Below are positions 8,651 through 17,967 of a stretch of 64,000 nucleotides of DNA, one piece after another. The notes below the pieces were generated by a model that worked only from the letters and a program-made list of their open reading frames with translations, had not been told where the DNA came from and did not search any database. Numbering within the stretch: the stretch's first letter is position 1; every line of letters starts with the position of its first letter. The translations under genes were made by a program, and so were the position numbers. The DNA comes from Sphingomonas faeni. GTDB lineage: Bacteria; Pseudomonadota; Alphaproteobacteria; Sphingomonadales; Sphingomonadaceae. The DNA lies in the NCBI RefSeq assembly GCF_023195535.1, contig NZ_JALPNF010000002.1, positions 546,761 to 610,760 on the forward strand, read 5' to 3'.

Positions 8651-10309
8651 ATGACTCGATATAGGTTTCTCGCGGCTGGTGCCGTGAGGGCGATGCTGCT
8701 TGCGGGTGGTGTCGTGGGGGCGGTGCTGCCGGTTGCTGCGGTGGCGCAACATGCCATGTCCATGCCGGGCATGACGATGCCGGATGCGGCTCCCAAGAAG
8801 ACGGTGAAGAAGGCGAAGTCCCGGCCGGTGGCTAAGGCCCCGGCGGCTCGTGCGTCGCAGTCTGGCGGTGCTGTCGATCACTCGACGATGGACCATTCGG
8901 CGATGGGGCACCCTGCTCCGGTCACGCCTTCGACTTCGGTCGCACCGTCTGCGACGCCGGACGCCATGCCGGGGACGGATCATGCGCAGATGGATCATTC
9001 TGCGATGCCCGGGATGGCGATGGATCATGGTGCCATGGATCACAGTACGATGGACCAAGGGGCGATGGGCCACGCGATGATCGTGGACCCCGCCTATCGC
9101 GCGGCGTCCGATGCGGCGGTGGCGAAGATGCCGACGGGGTCGGCGATGGCCGGGATGGCGATGGGGACGTCGGCCGGCTTCTACAGCCAGGGCAGCGGGA
9201 CGTCGCGACTGCCGGCGGCCGAGGGGCCGATGCGTGGGTATATGACGCAGGCGGGCGAGTGGATGCTGATGGCGCATGGCTATGCGTGGGGCGTCGCGAC
9301 GGACCAGGGGGGGCCGCGCGGGAAGAGCGAGGCGTTCGTGCAGTCGATGGCGATGCTGATGGCGGACCGCGATCTGGGCGACCGCTGGCATATCCAGCTG
9401 CGGGCGATGAACAGCCTGGAGCCGTTGATGGGCGCGCGGGGCTACACCAATCTGTTCGCGACGGGTGAGCTGGCGAACGACCGACCGCTGGTCGATCGGC
9501 AGCATCCGCACGACCTGTTCATGGAGCTGGCCGCCAAGATCGATTACCGGCTGGGGAACGGCAACACGCTGTTCCTGTACGGTGGGCCGGTCGGCGAGCC
9601 GGCGCTGGGGCCTAGCGCGTTCATGCACCGGGGGTCGGCGCGGTATCAGCCGATGTCGCCGATCACGCATCACTGGTTCGATTCGACGCACATCACCTAC
9701 GGCGTGGTGACGGCGGGCTATGCGACACCGAAGTTCCAGCTGGAGGCGTCGGCGTTCAAGGGACGCGAGCCGGACGAGCATCGCTGGGGGATCGAGACGC
9801 CGCGACTCGATTCGTGGAGCGTGCGCGGGACGTGGACGCCGTCGCCGTTCTGGGCGGTGCAGGTGAGCCATGGGCGGCTGAAGGAGCCCGAGGCGCAGCA
9901 TCCGGGCGAGGACGAGAACCGCACCACCGCGAGCGTGCAATATGCGCGGGGCGGGCTGGCTACGACGTTTGCGTATAGTCTCAAGGACCGGGTGCCGGGG
10001 GAGAAGCTGAGCGCGTTCCTGGCGGAGGCCAATTACGAGCTGACGCCGCGGCATGCGGTGTTCGGCAGGCTCGAGAACGTGGCGAACGACGAGCTTTTTC
10101 CCGACCACGACGATCCGTTGCATGATCGGAAGTTTCGCGTGACGAAGGCTGAGGTCGGGTATGCGTACCGCTTGCCGATCGTCGGGCCGTTGGGGTTGGC
10201 GATCGGGGGGACTGTCGCGGCGTATGCCAAGCCGGCGGCGTTGGAGGCGGCTTATGGGAAGACGCCGGTGAGTTGGACTTTGTTCAGCAAGCTGGCGGTG
10301 GGGTTGTAG
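8651..10309 (+). CDS. Met/His-rich outer-membrane protein, probable copper handling
   Basis: A 552-residue protein. After a signal peptide (about 1-33) come Met/His repeats of the type MDHSAM and MDHGAM plus MPGM motifs (about 35-180), like the metal-binding leader of CopB/PcoB. The C-terminal 350 residues look like an outer-membrane barrel (GEWMLMAHGYAWG, DRQHPHDLFMELAAK, many alternating aromatic strands, final FSKLAVGL). It is not an obvious CopB barrel. It likely binds or transports copper at the outer membrane, together with the preceding small Cys/His protein. Confidence 0.72.
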   Translation: MTRYRFLAAGAVRAMLLAGGVVGAVLPVAAVAQHAMSMPGMTMPDAAPKKTVKKAKSRPVAKAPAARASQSGGAVDHSTMDHSAMGHPAPVTPSTSVAPSATPDAMPGTDHAQMDHSAMPGMAMDHGAMDHSTMDQGAMGHAMIVDPAYRAASDAAVAKMPTGSAMAGMAMGTSAGFYSQGSGTSRLPAAEGPMRGYMTQAGEWMLMAHGYAWGVATDQGGPRGKSEAFVQSMAMLMADRDLGDRWHIQLRAMNSLEPLMGARGYTNLFATGELANDRPLVDRQHPHDLFMELAAKIDYRLGNGNTLFLYGGPVGEPALGPSAFMHRGSARYQPMSPITHHWFDSTHITYGVVTAGYATPKFQLEASAFKGREPDEHRWGIETPRLDSWSVRGTWTPSPFWAVQVSHGRLKEPEAQHPGEDENRTTASVQYARGGLATTFAYSLKDRVPGEKLSAFLAEANYELTPRHAVFGRLENVANDELFPDHDDPLHDRKFRVTKAEVGYAYRLPIVGPLGLAIGGTVAAYAKPAALEAAYGKTPVSWTLFSKLAVGL

Positions 10310-10329
10310 GGCGGTAGCCAAATAATCTC

Positions 10330-10435
10330 CCCTCCCCGGCGGAGGCCGGGGTCCAGTTGGGTAGGTCGGAATAACGACGCGCAACGCGTATCGGCGATGT
10401 CCCCCAACTGGGCCCCGGCCTCCGCCGGGGTGGTG
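10330..10435. repeat. Paired-hairpin element, family B (copy B2)
   Basis: The left hairpin is CCCCGGC-GGAG-GCCGGGG with CCAGTTGGG; the right is CCCAACTGGG with CCCCGGC-CTCC-GCCGGGG and TGGTG. It is immediately 3' of the outer-membrane protein gene. Confidence 0.85.
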
Positions 10436-10537
10436 CTCGCCGCTGGGCGGTCATATCCACGACGCGAACGGGTTTCCCTCGCCGGGCGTGCCGAGTAGGG
10501 ATCGCGCGACGTCGGCACCTGCTCGGGACGAACGGTT

Positions 10538-11842
10538 ATGATGAAGACGACTGTGCTCGCATTGCTGGGGCTGGCACTCGCCGGGTGTGCGTATCCGTAT
10601 ACGCCCCCTGCCCTTGCGCCGATTACTGCGCCGGCTCCTGCATCGACCGCGGCGGCTGCGATGCCGGGCGAGGCTCGGGCGCCGGTTACGATTCTCGTGT
10701 CGATCGATGGGTTTAGGCCGGATTATCTCGACCGCGGCGTCAGTCCGAACCTCAACCGGCTGCGCGCGGGCGGGGTGTTCGCGAGCATGCGGCCGTCGTT
10801 TCCCAGCGTCACCTTTCCCAATCACTGGACGCTGGTGACGGGGCTGCGGCCCGATCGCAGCGGGATCGTGGGGAACAAGATGGAGGATCCGGCGCGGCCG
10901 GGCGAGACGTTCACGATGGCGACCGACGATCCGTTCTGGTGGAGCGAGAGTTCGCCGATTTGGGTCGATGCGGAAAAGGCGGGGATCCGGACCGCGACGA
11001 TGTTCTGGCCGGGCGCGAACGTCGCGGTCGGGGGGACCGCCAAGCCGAACAGCCATGGTGCGATCGAGGGCGGCACGCGGCCGGAGGACTGGCAGCAGTT
11101 CAACCAGCAGGTATCGGGCACGCAGCGGGTGAACGCGGTGCTCGACTGGATGCGGCGTCCTGCGGCGATCCGGCCCAAGCTGGTGACGCTGTATTTCGAT
11201 ACGGTCGACAGCGCGGGTCATGCGGGCGGGCCGGACAGCGCGGGCGTTACCCAGGCGGTGGCGGATGTCGACGCCAGCATCGGCGCGCTGGTCGACGGGC
11301 TCGCCGCGCTGGGGCAGCCGGCGAACCTGGTGATCGTCGCGGATCACGGCATGGCGGCGACGAGCAGCACGCGCGTCGTCGCGCTCGATACGATCGCGGA
11401 CAAGGCGGACTATCGCACCGTCGAGATGGGGCCGTACGCGACCCTGTTCGCGGTGCCGGGGCATGAGGCGGCGCTGGAGGCGCGGTTGCTGAAGCCGCAC
11501 GATCACCTGCAATGCTGGCGGAAAAGCGAGATCCCGGCGCGATTCCATTATGGGCGCAATCCGCGGGTGCCGAGCTATCTGTGTCTCGCCGATGTCGGCT
11601 GGCGGGTGGATGCGAGTGCGCCGACCCGGGCTTCGGCCGGTGGGATGCACGGCTACGACAACATGGCGCCGGAGATGCGCGCGCTGTTCATCGCCAACGG
11701 ACCGGCGTTCGTTCGTGGCAAGACGATCCCGAGCTTCGACAACGTCGCGATCGAGCCGTTGCTGCGCGACATGATCGGGTTGCCGGCCGAGGCGGGGCTG
11801 GACGGAACCGCGGCGCCCTTCCAGAAGGTGATGCAACGATAA
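10538..11842 (+). CDS. Ectonucleotide pyrophosphatase/phosphodiesterase lipoprotein
   Basis: A 434-residue alkaline-phosphatase-superfamily enzyme that hydrolyses phosphodiester or pyrophosphate bonds, probably of nucleotides, in the periplasm. The signal ends in a lipobox, LAGC (Cys17). Metal and catalytic residues are SIDGFRPDYL (Asp57), the nucleophile Thr92 in SVTFPNHWT, DTVDSAGHAGGP, VADHGMA and GGMHGYDN. Two Met codons open the frame and either may be used. The MaoC gene follows after 14 nt, so the two may be cotranscribed. Confidence 0.9.
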   Translation: MMKTTVLALLGLALAGCAYPYTPPALAPITAPAPASTAAAAMPGEARAPVTILVSIDGFRPDYLDRGVSPNLNRLRAGGVFASMRPSFPSVTFPNHWTLVTGLRPDRSGIVGNKMEDPARPGETFTMATDDPFWWSESSPIWVDAEKAGIRTATMFWPGANVAVGGTAKPNSHGAIEGGTRPEDWQQFNQQVSGTQRVNAVLDWMRRPAAIRPKLVTLYFDTVDSAGHAGGPDSAGVTQAVADVDASIGALVDGLAALGQPANLVIVADHGMAATSSTRVVALDTIADKADYRTVEMGPYATLFAVPGHEAALEARLLKPHDHLQCWRKSEIPARFHYGRNPRVPSYLCLADVGWRVDASAPTRASAGGMHGYDNMAPEMRALFIANGPAFVRGKTIPSFDNVAIEPLLRDMIGLPAEAGLDGTAAPFQKVMQR

Positions 11843-11856
11843 GAGGAGAGGTTCGC

Positions 11857-12318
11857 GTGCAGTATTTCGAGGATATCGAGGTCGGTCGGACCGCGTCATT
11901 CGGCTCCTATGCCGTCACCCGCGAGGAGGTGACCGCGTTCGCCGCGAAATATGATCCGCAGCCGTTTCATTTGTCCGACGAGGCTGCGGCGCAGACGCAT
12001 TTCGGGCGGTTGTCGGCGAGCGGCTGGCATACGTGCGCGATGACGATGGCGATGCTGGTGGCGCATCTGAAGGAGAACCGGCAGGCGGGGCTCGGGTCGC
12101 CGGGTATCGACGAGCTGAAGTGGATCAAGCCGGTGTATCCGGGGGATACTCTGCGCTGCGAGAGCGAGGTGCTGGAAAAGCGCGTGTCGGCAAGCCGGCC
12201 CGAGATGGGAATCTTCAAGAGCCGTATGCGGGTGTTCAATCAAGACGACGTGCTGGTGATGACGTTCGTGTCGAACGGACTGGTCGCGACGCGCCCGACG
12301 GAAGCGTCGGCCGGCTGA
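11857..12318 (+). CDS. MaoC-like (R)-specific dehydratase
   Basis: A 153-residue hot-dog-fold protein. DPQPFHLSDEAA carries the Asp and His of the hydratase motif, and HFGRLSASGWHT follows it. Such enzymes hydrate enoyl-CoA thioesters. The start is GTG at 11857, chosen for AGAGGAGAG just upstream and because homology begins at YFEDIEVG. The substrate is unknown. Confidence 0.87.
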   Translation: MQYFEDIEVGRTASFGSYAVTREEVTAFAAKYDPQPFHLSDEAAAQTHFGRLSASGWHTCAMTMAMLVAHLKENRQAGLGSPGIDELKWIKPVYPGDTLRCESEVLEKRVSASRPEMGIFKSRMRVFNQDDVLVMTFVSNGLVATRPTEASAG

Positions 12319-12364
12319 CTGGTGGGCGTTAGCCCGACCACTCTCTGGCTCTCATGCAGTAGTG

Positions 12365-12593
12365 ATTCACGCGAAGGCGCGAAGGCGCAAAGCTAGACAG
12401 AAGGTTTGTTCACGCGGAGGCGCGGAGGCGCGGAGAAGATTTGGGGTGACCGAGCTGCTTGGTGAGCTTTGGTGCCTTTTGAGAGGAGGTCGCCCTCCTC
12501 TCGCTATTCTACAGCTCTCCGCGGCTCCGCGTCTACGCGTCTCCGCGTGAAACCTAACTCCTTCTCTTCGCGCCCTCGCGCCTTCGCGTGAAC
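12365..12593. repeat. Nested inverted repeats, family G
   Basis: Two related blocks at 12365-12392 (TTCACGCGAAGGCGCGAAGG) and 12409-12436 (TTCACGCGGAGGCGCGGAGG) are followed in inverted orientation and reverse order by 12514-12551 and 12565-12593 (CCTTCGCGTGAA type). The whole can fold as a long hairpin with about 75 nt in the middle. It fills the convergent gap between the MaoC and Arg-rich lipoprotein genes; nothing else is seen in 12319-12606. Confidence 0.8.
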
Positions 12594-12606
12594 CAATCTT
12601 CGCTAG

Positions 12607-13242
12607 TTACTTGGGCGTGCGAACGCCGCCGGGATTGCCGCCACGAAATCCGCGGTTGCCGCCACCGAAGCCACGCCCCTGGCCACCGCGGTTCTGGCGG
12701 TATTCGCGCCGATCCTGACGCGCCTCCCCGCGATACTGCTGGCGCGCTTCGCGACGTTCGCCGCGGAACTGGTCCGGCGTGATCTGGCCGTTGCGGAGCT
12801 GACCGCGATCCTGGCGGCGGTCCTGGCGGAAATCGCGGTTGGCTTCGCGACGATCCTGGCGATATTCGCGCGCCGCGGGATTGTTGCCGCGGGCGAAATT
12901 GCCCCAGTTGCCGTTGCCGCGGTAGTTGCCCCGACGACCCTGCCAATAGCGCTGTTGCGCGCCGTTCCAGCGATACGGGCGACGGTTGCGATCGTAGACG
13001 TAGACGCCCGAACCGGGGTAATAATAATTGCCGTTCCAGCCGTAATAGGAATTCAGACCGCCATAGCCCGCGAACCCATCATAGCCTGCACCGTAATAGC
13101 CGCCGCCATACCCGCCACCGTAATAGGGGTCGCTCGCATAGCCGAGGCCGGCGCCGCCATAGCCGTAACCGTCTGTGCAGCCTGCGACGCCCAATCCGAG
13201 GCCCAGGGCTAGGCCGATAATGCCGAAGCGTTTCATAAACAT
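12607..13242 (-). CDS. Gly/Tyr- and Arg-rich lipoprotein
   Basis: A 211-residue envelope protein. The signal sequence ends in lipobox VAGC. A Gly/Tyr-rich region (about 25-85, with GYGYGG and YYGGGYGGGYYG) and an Asn/Trp/Tyr segment follow, then a strongly basic helical part with repeated RQDRRE and RREARQQ units (about 115-180) and a Gly/Arg tail. I chose the ATG at 13242, with GGGAG 7 nt upstream. Similar proteins are common but uncharacterised in sphingomonads. It may bind polyanions or peptidoglycan (inference). Confidence 0.72.
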   Translation of the reverse strand: MFMKRFGIIGLALGLGLGVAGCTDGYGYGGAGLGYASDPYYGGGYGGGYYGAGYDGFAGYGGLNSYYGWNGNYYYPGSGVYVYDRNRRPYRWNGAQQRYWQGRRGNYRGNGNWGNFARGNNPAAREYRQDRREANRDFRQDRRQDRGQLRNGQITPDQFRGERREARQQYRGEARQDRREYRQNRGGQGRGFGGGNRGFRGGNPGGVRTPK

Positions 13243-13423
13243 GGAAAATCTCCCGTACGCGGAGGGCGGACACAACGCGCCGCCATTCGTCGCACAACGG
13301 AGACACTATGTCGCAAGTTCCATGAACGGGGTCTGACGGGATTTCGTACCGGGGGCGGGAATGGGGTCTGACAGGGTTTTGGGTTCGGCAGGAGCTTGGA
13401 GAGGAACCGGCACGCCCTTCCTT

Positions 13424-13506
13424 ACTGTTCCCTCGCGGACGCGGGGGTCCAGGGTAATGGAGCGCCGCGGTACTTAGCTGGGCCCCCGCGTCCGCGGGGG
13501 AACAGT
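13424..13506. repeat. Paired-hairpin element, family H (copy H1)
   Basis: Inverted arms ACTGTTCCCTCGCGGACGCG and CGCGTCCGCGGGGGAACAGT flank a 25-nt spacer. It sits 30 bp from element B3 in the 13243-13706 gap. Two imperfect direct copies of GGGGTCTGACGGG lie upstream at about 13328-13380. No gene is visible in this gap. Confidence 0.75.
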
Positions 13507-13534
13507 TTGGGGGAACGGTTTGGGAGGGATGCTT

Positions 13535-13640
13535 CCTCCCCGGCGGAGGCCGGGGCCCAATTGGAATGGGTGAGGTAACGGCGCGACGTCCTTCGTTAGG
13601 GACGTTCCCAAATTGGACCCCGGCCTTCGCCGGGGGGGGG
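13535..13640. repeat. Paired-hairpin element, family B (copy B3)
   Basis: The left arm is CCCCGGC-GGAG-GCCGGGG plus CCCAATTGG; the right is CCAAATTGG and CCCCGGC-CTTC-GCCGGGG. The spacer contains GTAACG...TTCGTTAG like copies B1 and B4, but inverted. It lies 3' of apt. Confidence 0.85.
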
Positions 13641-13706
13641 AGCTGTATGGGGCGCCGTGCACACGATATGCGAGCGGCGGGCGCGCAGCAGTCTCGTGGC
13701 GGGCGA

Positions 13707-14255
13707 TCAGTGGCCGGGGAACTGAATCAGGGCCGAGGCCTCGATGCCGTCCGAGCGTAGGGCGTCGGCGCCGCCGAGCTCGGGGAGATCGACCAGGAAC
13801 TGCGCCTGCGTGACGGTCGCGCCGGCTTTGTGGAGCAGGCGGACGGCGGCGCGGGCGGTGCCGCCGGTGGCGATCAGGTCATCGACCAGCAGGACGCGGG
13901 CGCCGGGCGCGAAGGCGTCGGCGTGGATCGCGATACGGTCCGTGCCATATTCGAGCGCATAGTCTTCGGCGATGGTCGCGCCGGGGAGCTTGCCGTCCTT
14001 GCGGATCAGCAACACGCCAGCCTTGAGCGGCGCGGCGAGCGCGGCGGCGAACAGGAAGCCGCGCGCCTCGATGCCAGCGACGAGATCGACCGGGCCCGAG
14101 ACCGCCGCGACCATCCGCTCGATCGCTGTCGCCCAGCCGGTCGGGTCGAGCAGCAAGGTCGTGATGTCGCGGAACTGAATGCCGGGCTTGGGGAAGTCCG
14201 GGATGGTGCGGATCAGCGCCTTGAGGTCGGCATTCTGCTCGGCGAAATCGGACAT
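13707..14255 (-). CDS. apt: Adenine phosphoribosyltransferase
   Basis: Salvages adenine to AMP with PRPP in the cytoplasm. The 182-residue product has the type I phosphoribosyltransferase PRPP motif VLLVDDLIATGGTA at 121-134. The Apt N-terminal signatures IRTIPDFPKPGIQFRDIT and AGIEARGFLF are also present. It lies 3' of petC, separated by a hairpin that may terminate the pet operon. Confidence 0.96.
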   Translation of the reverse strand: MSDFAEQNADLKALIRTIPDFPKPGIQFRDITTLLLDPTGWATAIERMVAAVSGPVDLVAGIEARGFLFAAALAAPLKAGVLLIRKDGKLPGATIAEDYALEYGTDRIAIHADAFAPGARVLLVDDLIATGGTARAAVRLLHKAGATVTQAQFLVDLPELGGADALRSDGIEASALIQFPGH

Positions 14256-14320
14256 GGATCGTTCCCTTCGTTCCGCGCTACGTCGGCGGATGGGCCGAGA
14301 CGCGACGCTGCGCCCCGGCC

Positions 14321-14361
14321 GAAACGAAAGCGGCGGATCGGGCTTATCACCCGTCCGCCGC
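14321..14361 (-). terminator. Probable intrinsic terminator of petABC
   Basis: On the minus strand, GCGGCGGA (14361-14354) pairs with TCCGCCGC (14337-14330) and is followed by TTTCGTTT. It lies between petC and apt. The U-tract is interrupted, so strength is uncertain. Confidence 0.5.
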
Positions 14362-14403
14362 CCCCTCTATCCGTGCGCCCTTACCGCGGGAGCCCGGCCG
14401 CCA

Positions 14404-15246
14404 TCAATGCTTAACGTCGCGCCAGACGTTCTGGTACGCGCCCCAGGCGAGGCCGCAGAAGAGCAAGATGAAGATGATCGACGCGAACCCGGCGGCATGG
14501 CGTGCCTCCAGATTGGGCTCTGCGGTCCAGGTCAGGAACGCGGAGACGTCGGTCGACATCTGCTCCATCGTCGGCTTGGTGCCGTCCGCATACGTTACCT
14601 GGCCATCCGACGTCAGCGGTGGTGGCATCGCGATGTTGAGGTTCGCGAAATACGGGTTGTAGTGGAGACCCTCGGGCGTCTTGATGTCCGGGAATTCCTT
14701 CAGCAGCGCGGCCGGCTGCTTCGTGTAGCCGGTCAGCAGCGAGTGGACGTACGCGGTGCCCTCCTCGCGCGCCTTAGTGATCAGCGAGAGATCGGGCGGC
14801 AGCGCGTTGTTGTTCGCGGCGCGGGCGGCCACCTCGTTCGCGAACGGCGACGGGAAGCGATCCGACGGGATGTTCTTCCGCGTGGCCGGCTCGCCGGTTT
14901 CCGGATTGATCGAGGGCTGCTCGATCACCCACTGGCTGGCGATCGCCTTAACCTCGGGCTCCGAATAGCCGATCTTCTGCAGGTCGCGGAACGACACGAG
15001 CCGCAGCGAGTGGCAGGCGGCGCAGACCTCCTTGTAGACCTGGAACCCGCGCTGCAGCTGGCGACGGTCGAACTTGCCGAACACGCCGTTGGAGGCGAGC
15101 TCAAGTTCCTTGGGGTGCTTGTGTGCGACGCTCTCGGCGGTCGGCGCGACGGGATCGGTGATGACCCCCGCGACGCTGCCGAAGAGCGCAATGCCGAGCA
15201 CCAGCACGAAGGCCGCGCCGACGATGGATGCGATGAGACGAACCAT
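14404..15246 (-). CDS. petC: Cytochrome c1, bc1 complex
   Basis: The c-type haem subunit of the ubiquinol-cytochrome c reductase, exposed to the periplasm. The 280-residue product has an N-terminal signal or membrane helix, the haem-attachment motif CAACH at 75-79, a candidate axial Met in NIAMPPPL and a C-terminal membrane anchor (FASIIFILLFCGLAWGAY). It is the last gene of the petA-petB-petC operon. Confidence 0.97.
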   Translation of the reverse strand: MVRLIASIVGAAFVLVLGIALFGSVAGVITDPVAPTAESVAHKHPKELELASNGVFGKFDRRQLQRGFQVYKEVCAACHSLRLVSFRDLQKIGYSEPEVKAIASQWVIEQPSINPETGEPATRKNIPSDRFPSPFANEVAARAANNNALPPDLSLITKAREEGTAYVHSLLTGYTKQPAALLKEFPDIKTPEGLHYNPYFANLNIAMPPPLTSDGQVTYADGTKPTMEQMSTDVSAFLTWTAEPNLEARHAAGFASIIFILLFCGLAWGAYQNVWRDVKH

Positions 15247-15267
15247 GTGTGTGTCCTCGAGTTCGTA

Positions 15268-16566
15268 TCAGTGCGCGGACGCGGGTTTGAGCGCGGTATG
15301 CGCCGGGCTCGTGCCACCCTGCTTGTTCAGCACGGCCTCGGTGATCGAGTTTGGCAGCGGCCGTGGCCGCTCGGAGCGCGAGATGATCGGCAGGATGATC
15401 AGGAAATGCGCGAAATAATAGGCCGCGCAGATCTGGCTGAGGATCACGTAGAACGCGTTCGCCGGGGCGCCGCCGCAATAGCCGAGCACCAGGATGTCGG
15501 CGACCAGCACCCAGAACGCGATCCGTGCCTTGGGCCGGTAGTTCATCGAGCGAACCGGCGAGCTGTCCAGCCAGGGCAGGAAGAACAGCAGCAGGATCGA
15601 CCCGAACATCGCCAGCACGCCCCACAGCTTGGCCGGCAGGATGAAGTCCGCGGTGAAGGCGCGCAGAATCGCGTAGAACGGCCAGAAATACCATTCGGGG
15701 ACGATGTGTGCAGGCGTGGAGAGCGGGTTCGCCGGGATGTAATTGTCCGGGTGGCCGAGATAGTTCGGGAAGAAGAACAGCAGGCTGGCGAAGATCAGCA
15801 GGAAGATGCCGAGCCCGAAGCCGTCCTTCGCCGTGTAATATGGGTGGAACGGAACGGTGTCCTGCTCGCCCTTCACGTCGACGCCGGTCGGGTTGTTCGA
15901 GCCCGGGATGTGCAGCGCCCAGATGTGGAGGATGATGACGCCCGCGATCACGAACGGCAGCAGATAATGCAGCGAGAAGAAGCGGTTGAGCGCGGCGTTG
16001 TCGGGGGCGAATCCACCTAGCAGCCAGATGCGGATGGTGTCGCCGACCAGCGGGATCGCCGAGAAGAACCCGGTGATGACCTGCGCGCCCCAGAAGCTCA
16101 TCTGGCCCCAAGGGAGGACATAGCCCATGAACGCGGTCGCCATCATCAGCAGGAAGATCGTGACGCCGAGCAGCCACACCATCTCGCGCGGCGCCTTGTA
16201 CGAGCCGTAATACAGCCCGCGGAAGATGTGCGTGTAGACGACGATGAAGAACATCGAGGCGCCGTTCGCGTGGGCGTAGCGCAGGAACCAGCCCGCGTTG
16301 ACGTCGCGCATGATGCTCTCGACCGAGTCGAACGCGACCGCACCGTTGGCGGCATAGTGCATCGCCAGCACGATGCCGGTGATGATCTGGATCGCGAGCG
16401 CGGCGCCGGCGAGCACGCCGAAGTTCCAGAAGTAATTGAGGTTGCGCGGGACGGGATAGCCGCCGCCGAGTGAATTATAGACGAGCCGGGGAACGGGAAG
16501 CCGCTCATCCAGCCACCGCGTCAGCGGCAGCTTCGGTTCGTATTGCTTGGCCCAGGGAAAGCTCAT
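15268..16566 (-). CDS. petB: Cytochrome b, bc1 complex
   Basis: The membrane subunit of the bc1 complex, carrying the two b haems and the quinol sites. The 432-residue, full-length cytochrome b has haem-ligand helices ([21 protein letters not shown] and the paired histidines further on) and the Qo-site motif [12 protein letters not shown]. It lies between petA (10-nt gap) and petC (21-nt gap). Confidence 0.98.
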   Translation of the reverse strand: MSFPWAKQYEPKLPLTRWLDERLPVPRLVYNSLGGGYPVPRNLNYFWNFGVLAGAALAIQIITGIVLAMHYAANGAVAFDSVESIMRDVNAGWFLRYAHANGASMFFIVVYTHIFRGLYYGSYKAPREMVWLLGVTIFLLMMATAFMGYVLPWGQMSFWGAQVITGFFSAIPLVGDTIRIWLLGGFAPDNAALNRFFSLHYLLPFVIAGVIILHIWALHIPGSNNPTGVDVKGEQDTVPFHPYYTAKDGFGLGIFLLIFASLLFFFPNYLGHPDNYIPANPLSTPAHIVPEWYFWPFYAILRAFTADFILPAKLWGVLAMFGSILLLFFLPWLDSSPVRSMNYRPKARIAFWVLVADILVLGYCGGAPANAFYVILSQICAAYYFAHFLIILPIISRSERPRPLPNSITEAVLNKQGGTSPAHTALKPASAH

Positions 16567-16576
16567 GGTGTTTTCC

Positions 16577-17161
16577 TCAGCCTACCGTGACGACGGTGTC
16601 GGAGTTGAAGGCATAGTCCGGCACCAGGAGGTTGGTCGGTGCGGGGCCTTTGCGGATGCGCGCGGCGGTGTCGTAGGCCGAACCGTGGCACGGGCAGAAA
16701 TAGCCGCCGAACGGGCCCTTGTTCTCGCCCTCGCCGGCGCCGAGCGGGACGCAACCGAGATGCGTACAGACGCCCAGCGTGATCAGCCAGTTCTTCTTGC
16801 CCGCCTTGGTGCGCTCCTCGAGCGTCTGCGGATCGCGCAGCGTCGCGATATCGACCGCGTCGGCTTCCGAGATTTCCTTCGGCGTCAGGTTGCGCACGAA
16901 CAGCGGCTGCTTGCGAAAGCTGGTCTTGATCGCTTGGCCGGGGAGGATCTTCGACAGGTCGATCTCGGTGGTCGACTGCGCGAGCACGTCGGCCGAGGGG
17001 TTCATCTGGTTGATCAGCGGCAGGACGATCGCGACCGCGCCGACGCCGGCGAACGAGACGGCAGCGATATTGATGAAATCACGGCGGCGAGGGTCATGGG
17101 CCTCTTCGTGAAACGGCTCTGGCGATTCGCCGGGAGGAACCATGTCGTCGACTGTCGCCAT
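16577..17161 (-). CDS. petA: Rieske iron-sulfur protein, bc1 complex
   Basis: Carries the [2Fe-2S] cluster of the bc1 complex. The 194-residue product has a twin-arginine-type signal anchor ([17 protein letters not shown], about 24-40) and the cluster motifs CTHLGC at 132-137 and CPCHGS at 156-161, whose Cys and His residues bind iron. It is first in the pet operon. Its promoter should lie in 17162-17346, shared with the divergent trmL. Confidence 0.97.
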   Translation of the reverse strand: MATVDDMVPPGESPEPFHEEAHDPRRRDFINIAAVSFAGVGAVAIVLPLINQMNPSADVLAQSTTEIDLSKILPGQAIKTSFRKQPLFVRNLTPKEISEADAVDIATLRDPQTLEERTKAGKKNWLITLGVCTHLGCVPLGAGEGENKGPFGGYFCPCHGSAYDTAARIRKGPAPTNLLVPDYAFNSDTVVTVG

Positions 17162-17346
17162 TCATCTCGCCCTTGCACGTTATTTTTTTCGTGGCCGACT
17201 GGGCTCTCGGTTTCGCGAAACCACATGCCCATTCCGCCCGACCGTCCCCACGGAGGCTGCGATCTGATAGACGGCGGGACGACGGTTTGCCAACTGCATT
17301 TTGCTTTGGGTTACCTCGGCGCCCTCGGCGCGCTAGGGGATCGGGC

Positions 17347-17796
17347 ATGCGTATTGCCCTCTACCAACCCGATATCGCCGGAAATGTCGGCGCGATTTTG
17401 CGCACTGCCGCGTGCATGGGAATCGGCGTCGACCTGATCGAACCGATGGGATTCACCTGGAGCGACAAGGCCGTGGCGCGCGCCGGCATGGACTATGTCG
17501 GCGTGGTCGACGTGGTGCGGCATGTCGATTGGGACGCGTTCCTGGGACAGGTGACGGGGCGGATCGTGCTGCTGACGACGAAGGGCGCGGTGCGGCTGGA
17601 TGTGGCCGAGTTTCGCGAGGACGACGTGTTGCTGATGGGGAGCGAGGGGGCTGGCGTGCCCGAGGAGGTGCATGCTCGGGCCGATGTGCGGGTGCTGATC
17701 CCGATGCGGCCGGGGTTGCGATCGATGAATATCTCGGTGGCGACGGGGATCGTGGCGGCGGAGGCCTTGCGGCAGACGGGCGGCTGGCCGAGCTAA
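17347..17796 (+). CDS. trmL: tRNA (cytidine(34)-2'-O)-methyltransferase
   Basis: A SPOUT-family methyltransferase that 2'-O-methylates the wobble base of tRNA-Leu. The 149-residue length is typical of TrmL. The three SPOUT motifs are present: PDIAGNVGAILRTAACMG, LMGSEGAGVPEEV and IPMRPGLRSMNISVATGI, which form the trefoil-knot AdoMet site. The start at 17347 matches the conserved MRIALYQP. It is divergent from petA. Confidence 0.94.
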   Translation: MRIALYQPDIAGNVGAILRTAACMGIGVDLIEPMGFTWSDKAVARAGMDYVGVVDVVRHVDWDAFLGQVTGRIVLLTTKGAVRLDVAEFREDDVLLMGSEGAGVPEEVHARADVRVLIPMRPGLRSMNISVATGIVAAEALRQTGGWPS

Positions 17797-17950
17797 TCCT
17801 CCCCGGCACGGGGAGGGGGACCAGCGAAGCTGGTGGAGGGGGTTCACCGCGAACGCACCGCTTCGTCATAACAACCGGCACGCTCGTGGAAGCCCCCTCC
17901 ACCCTTCGGCCAAGTAGCCGAACGGTCCCCCTCCCCGTTCCGGGGAGGAT
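17797..17950. repeat. Paired-hairpin element, family E-like (copy E2)
   Basis: The left arm has CCTCCCC-GGCAC-GGGGAGG with GGTGGAGGGGGT. The right arm has ACCCCCTCCACC with CCTCCCC-GTTCC-GGGGAGG. It fills the space between trmL and hemF, so the hemF promoter must lie inside it or upstream of it. Confidence 0.82.
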
Positions 17951-17967
17951 TTGGTAGAGACGCCCCC

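Noticed and set aside
14179..16020. A 613-codon open frame on the plus strand
   Set aside because: It is antisense to petC and petB, which have unmistakable haem and quinol-site motifs; long shadow frames are expected at this GC content.
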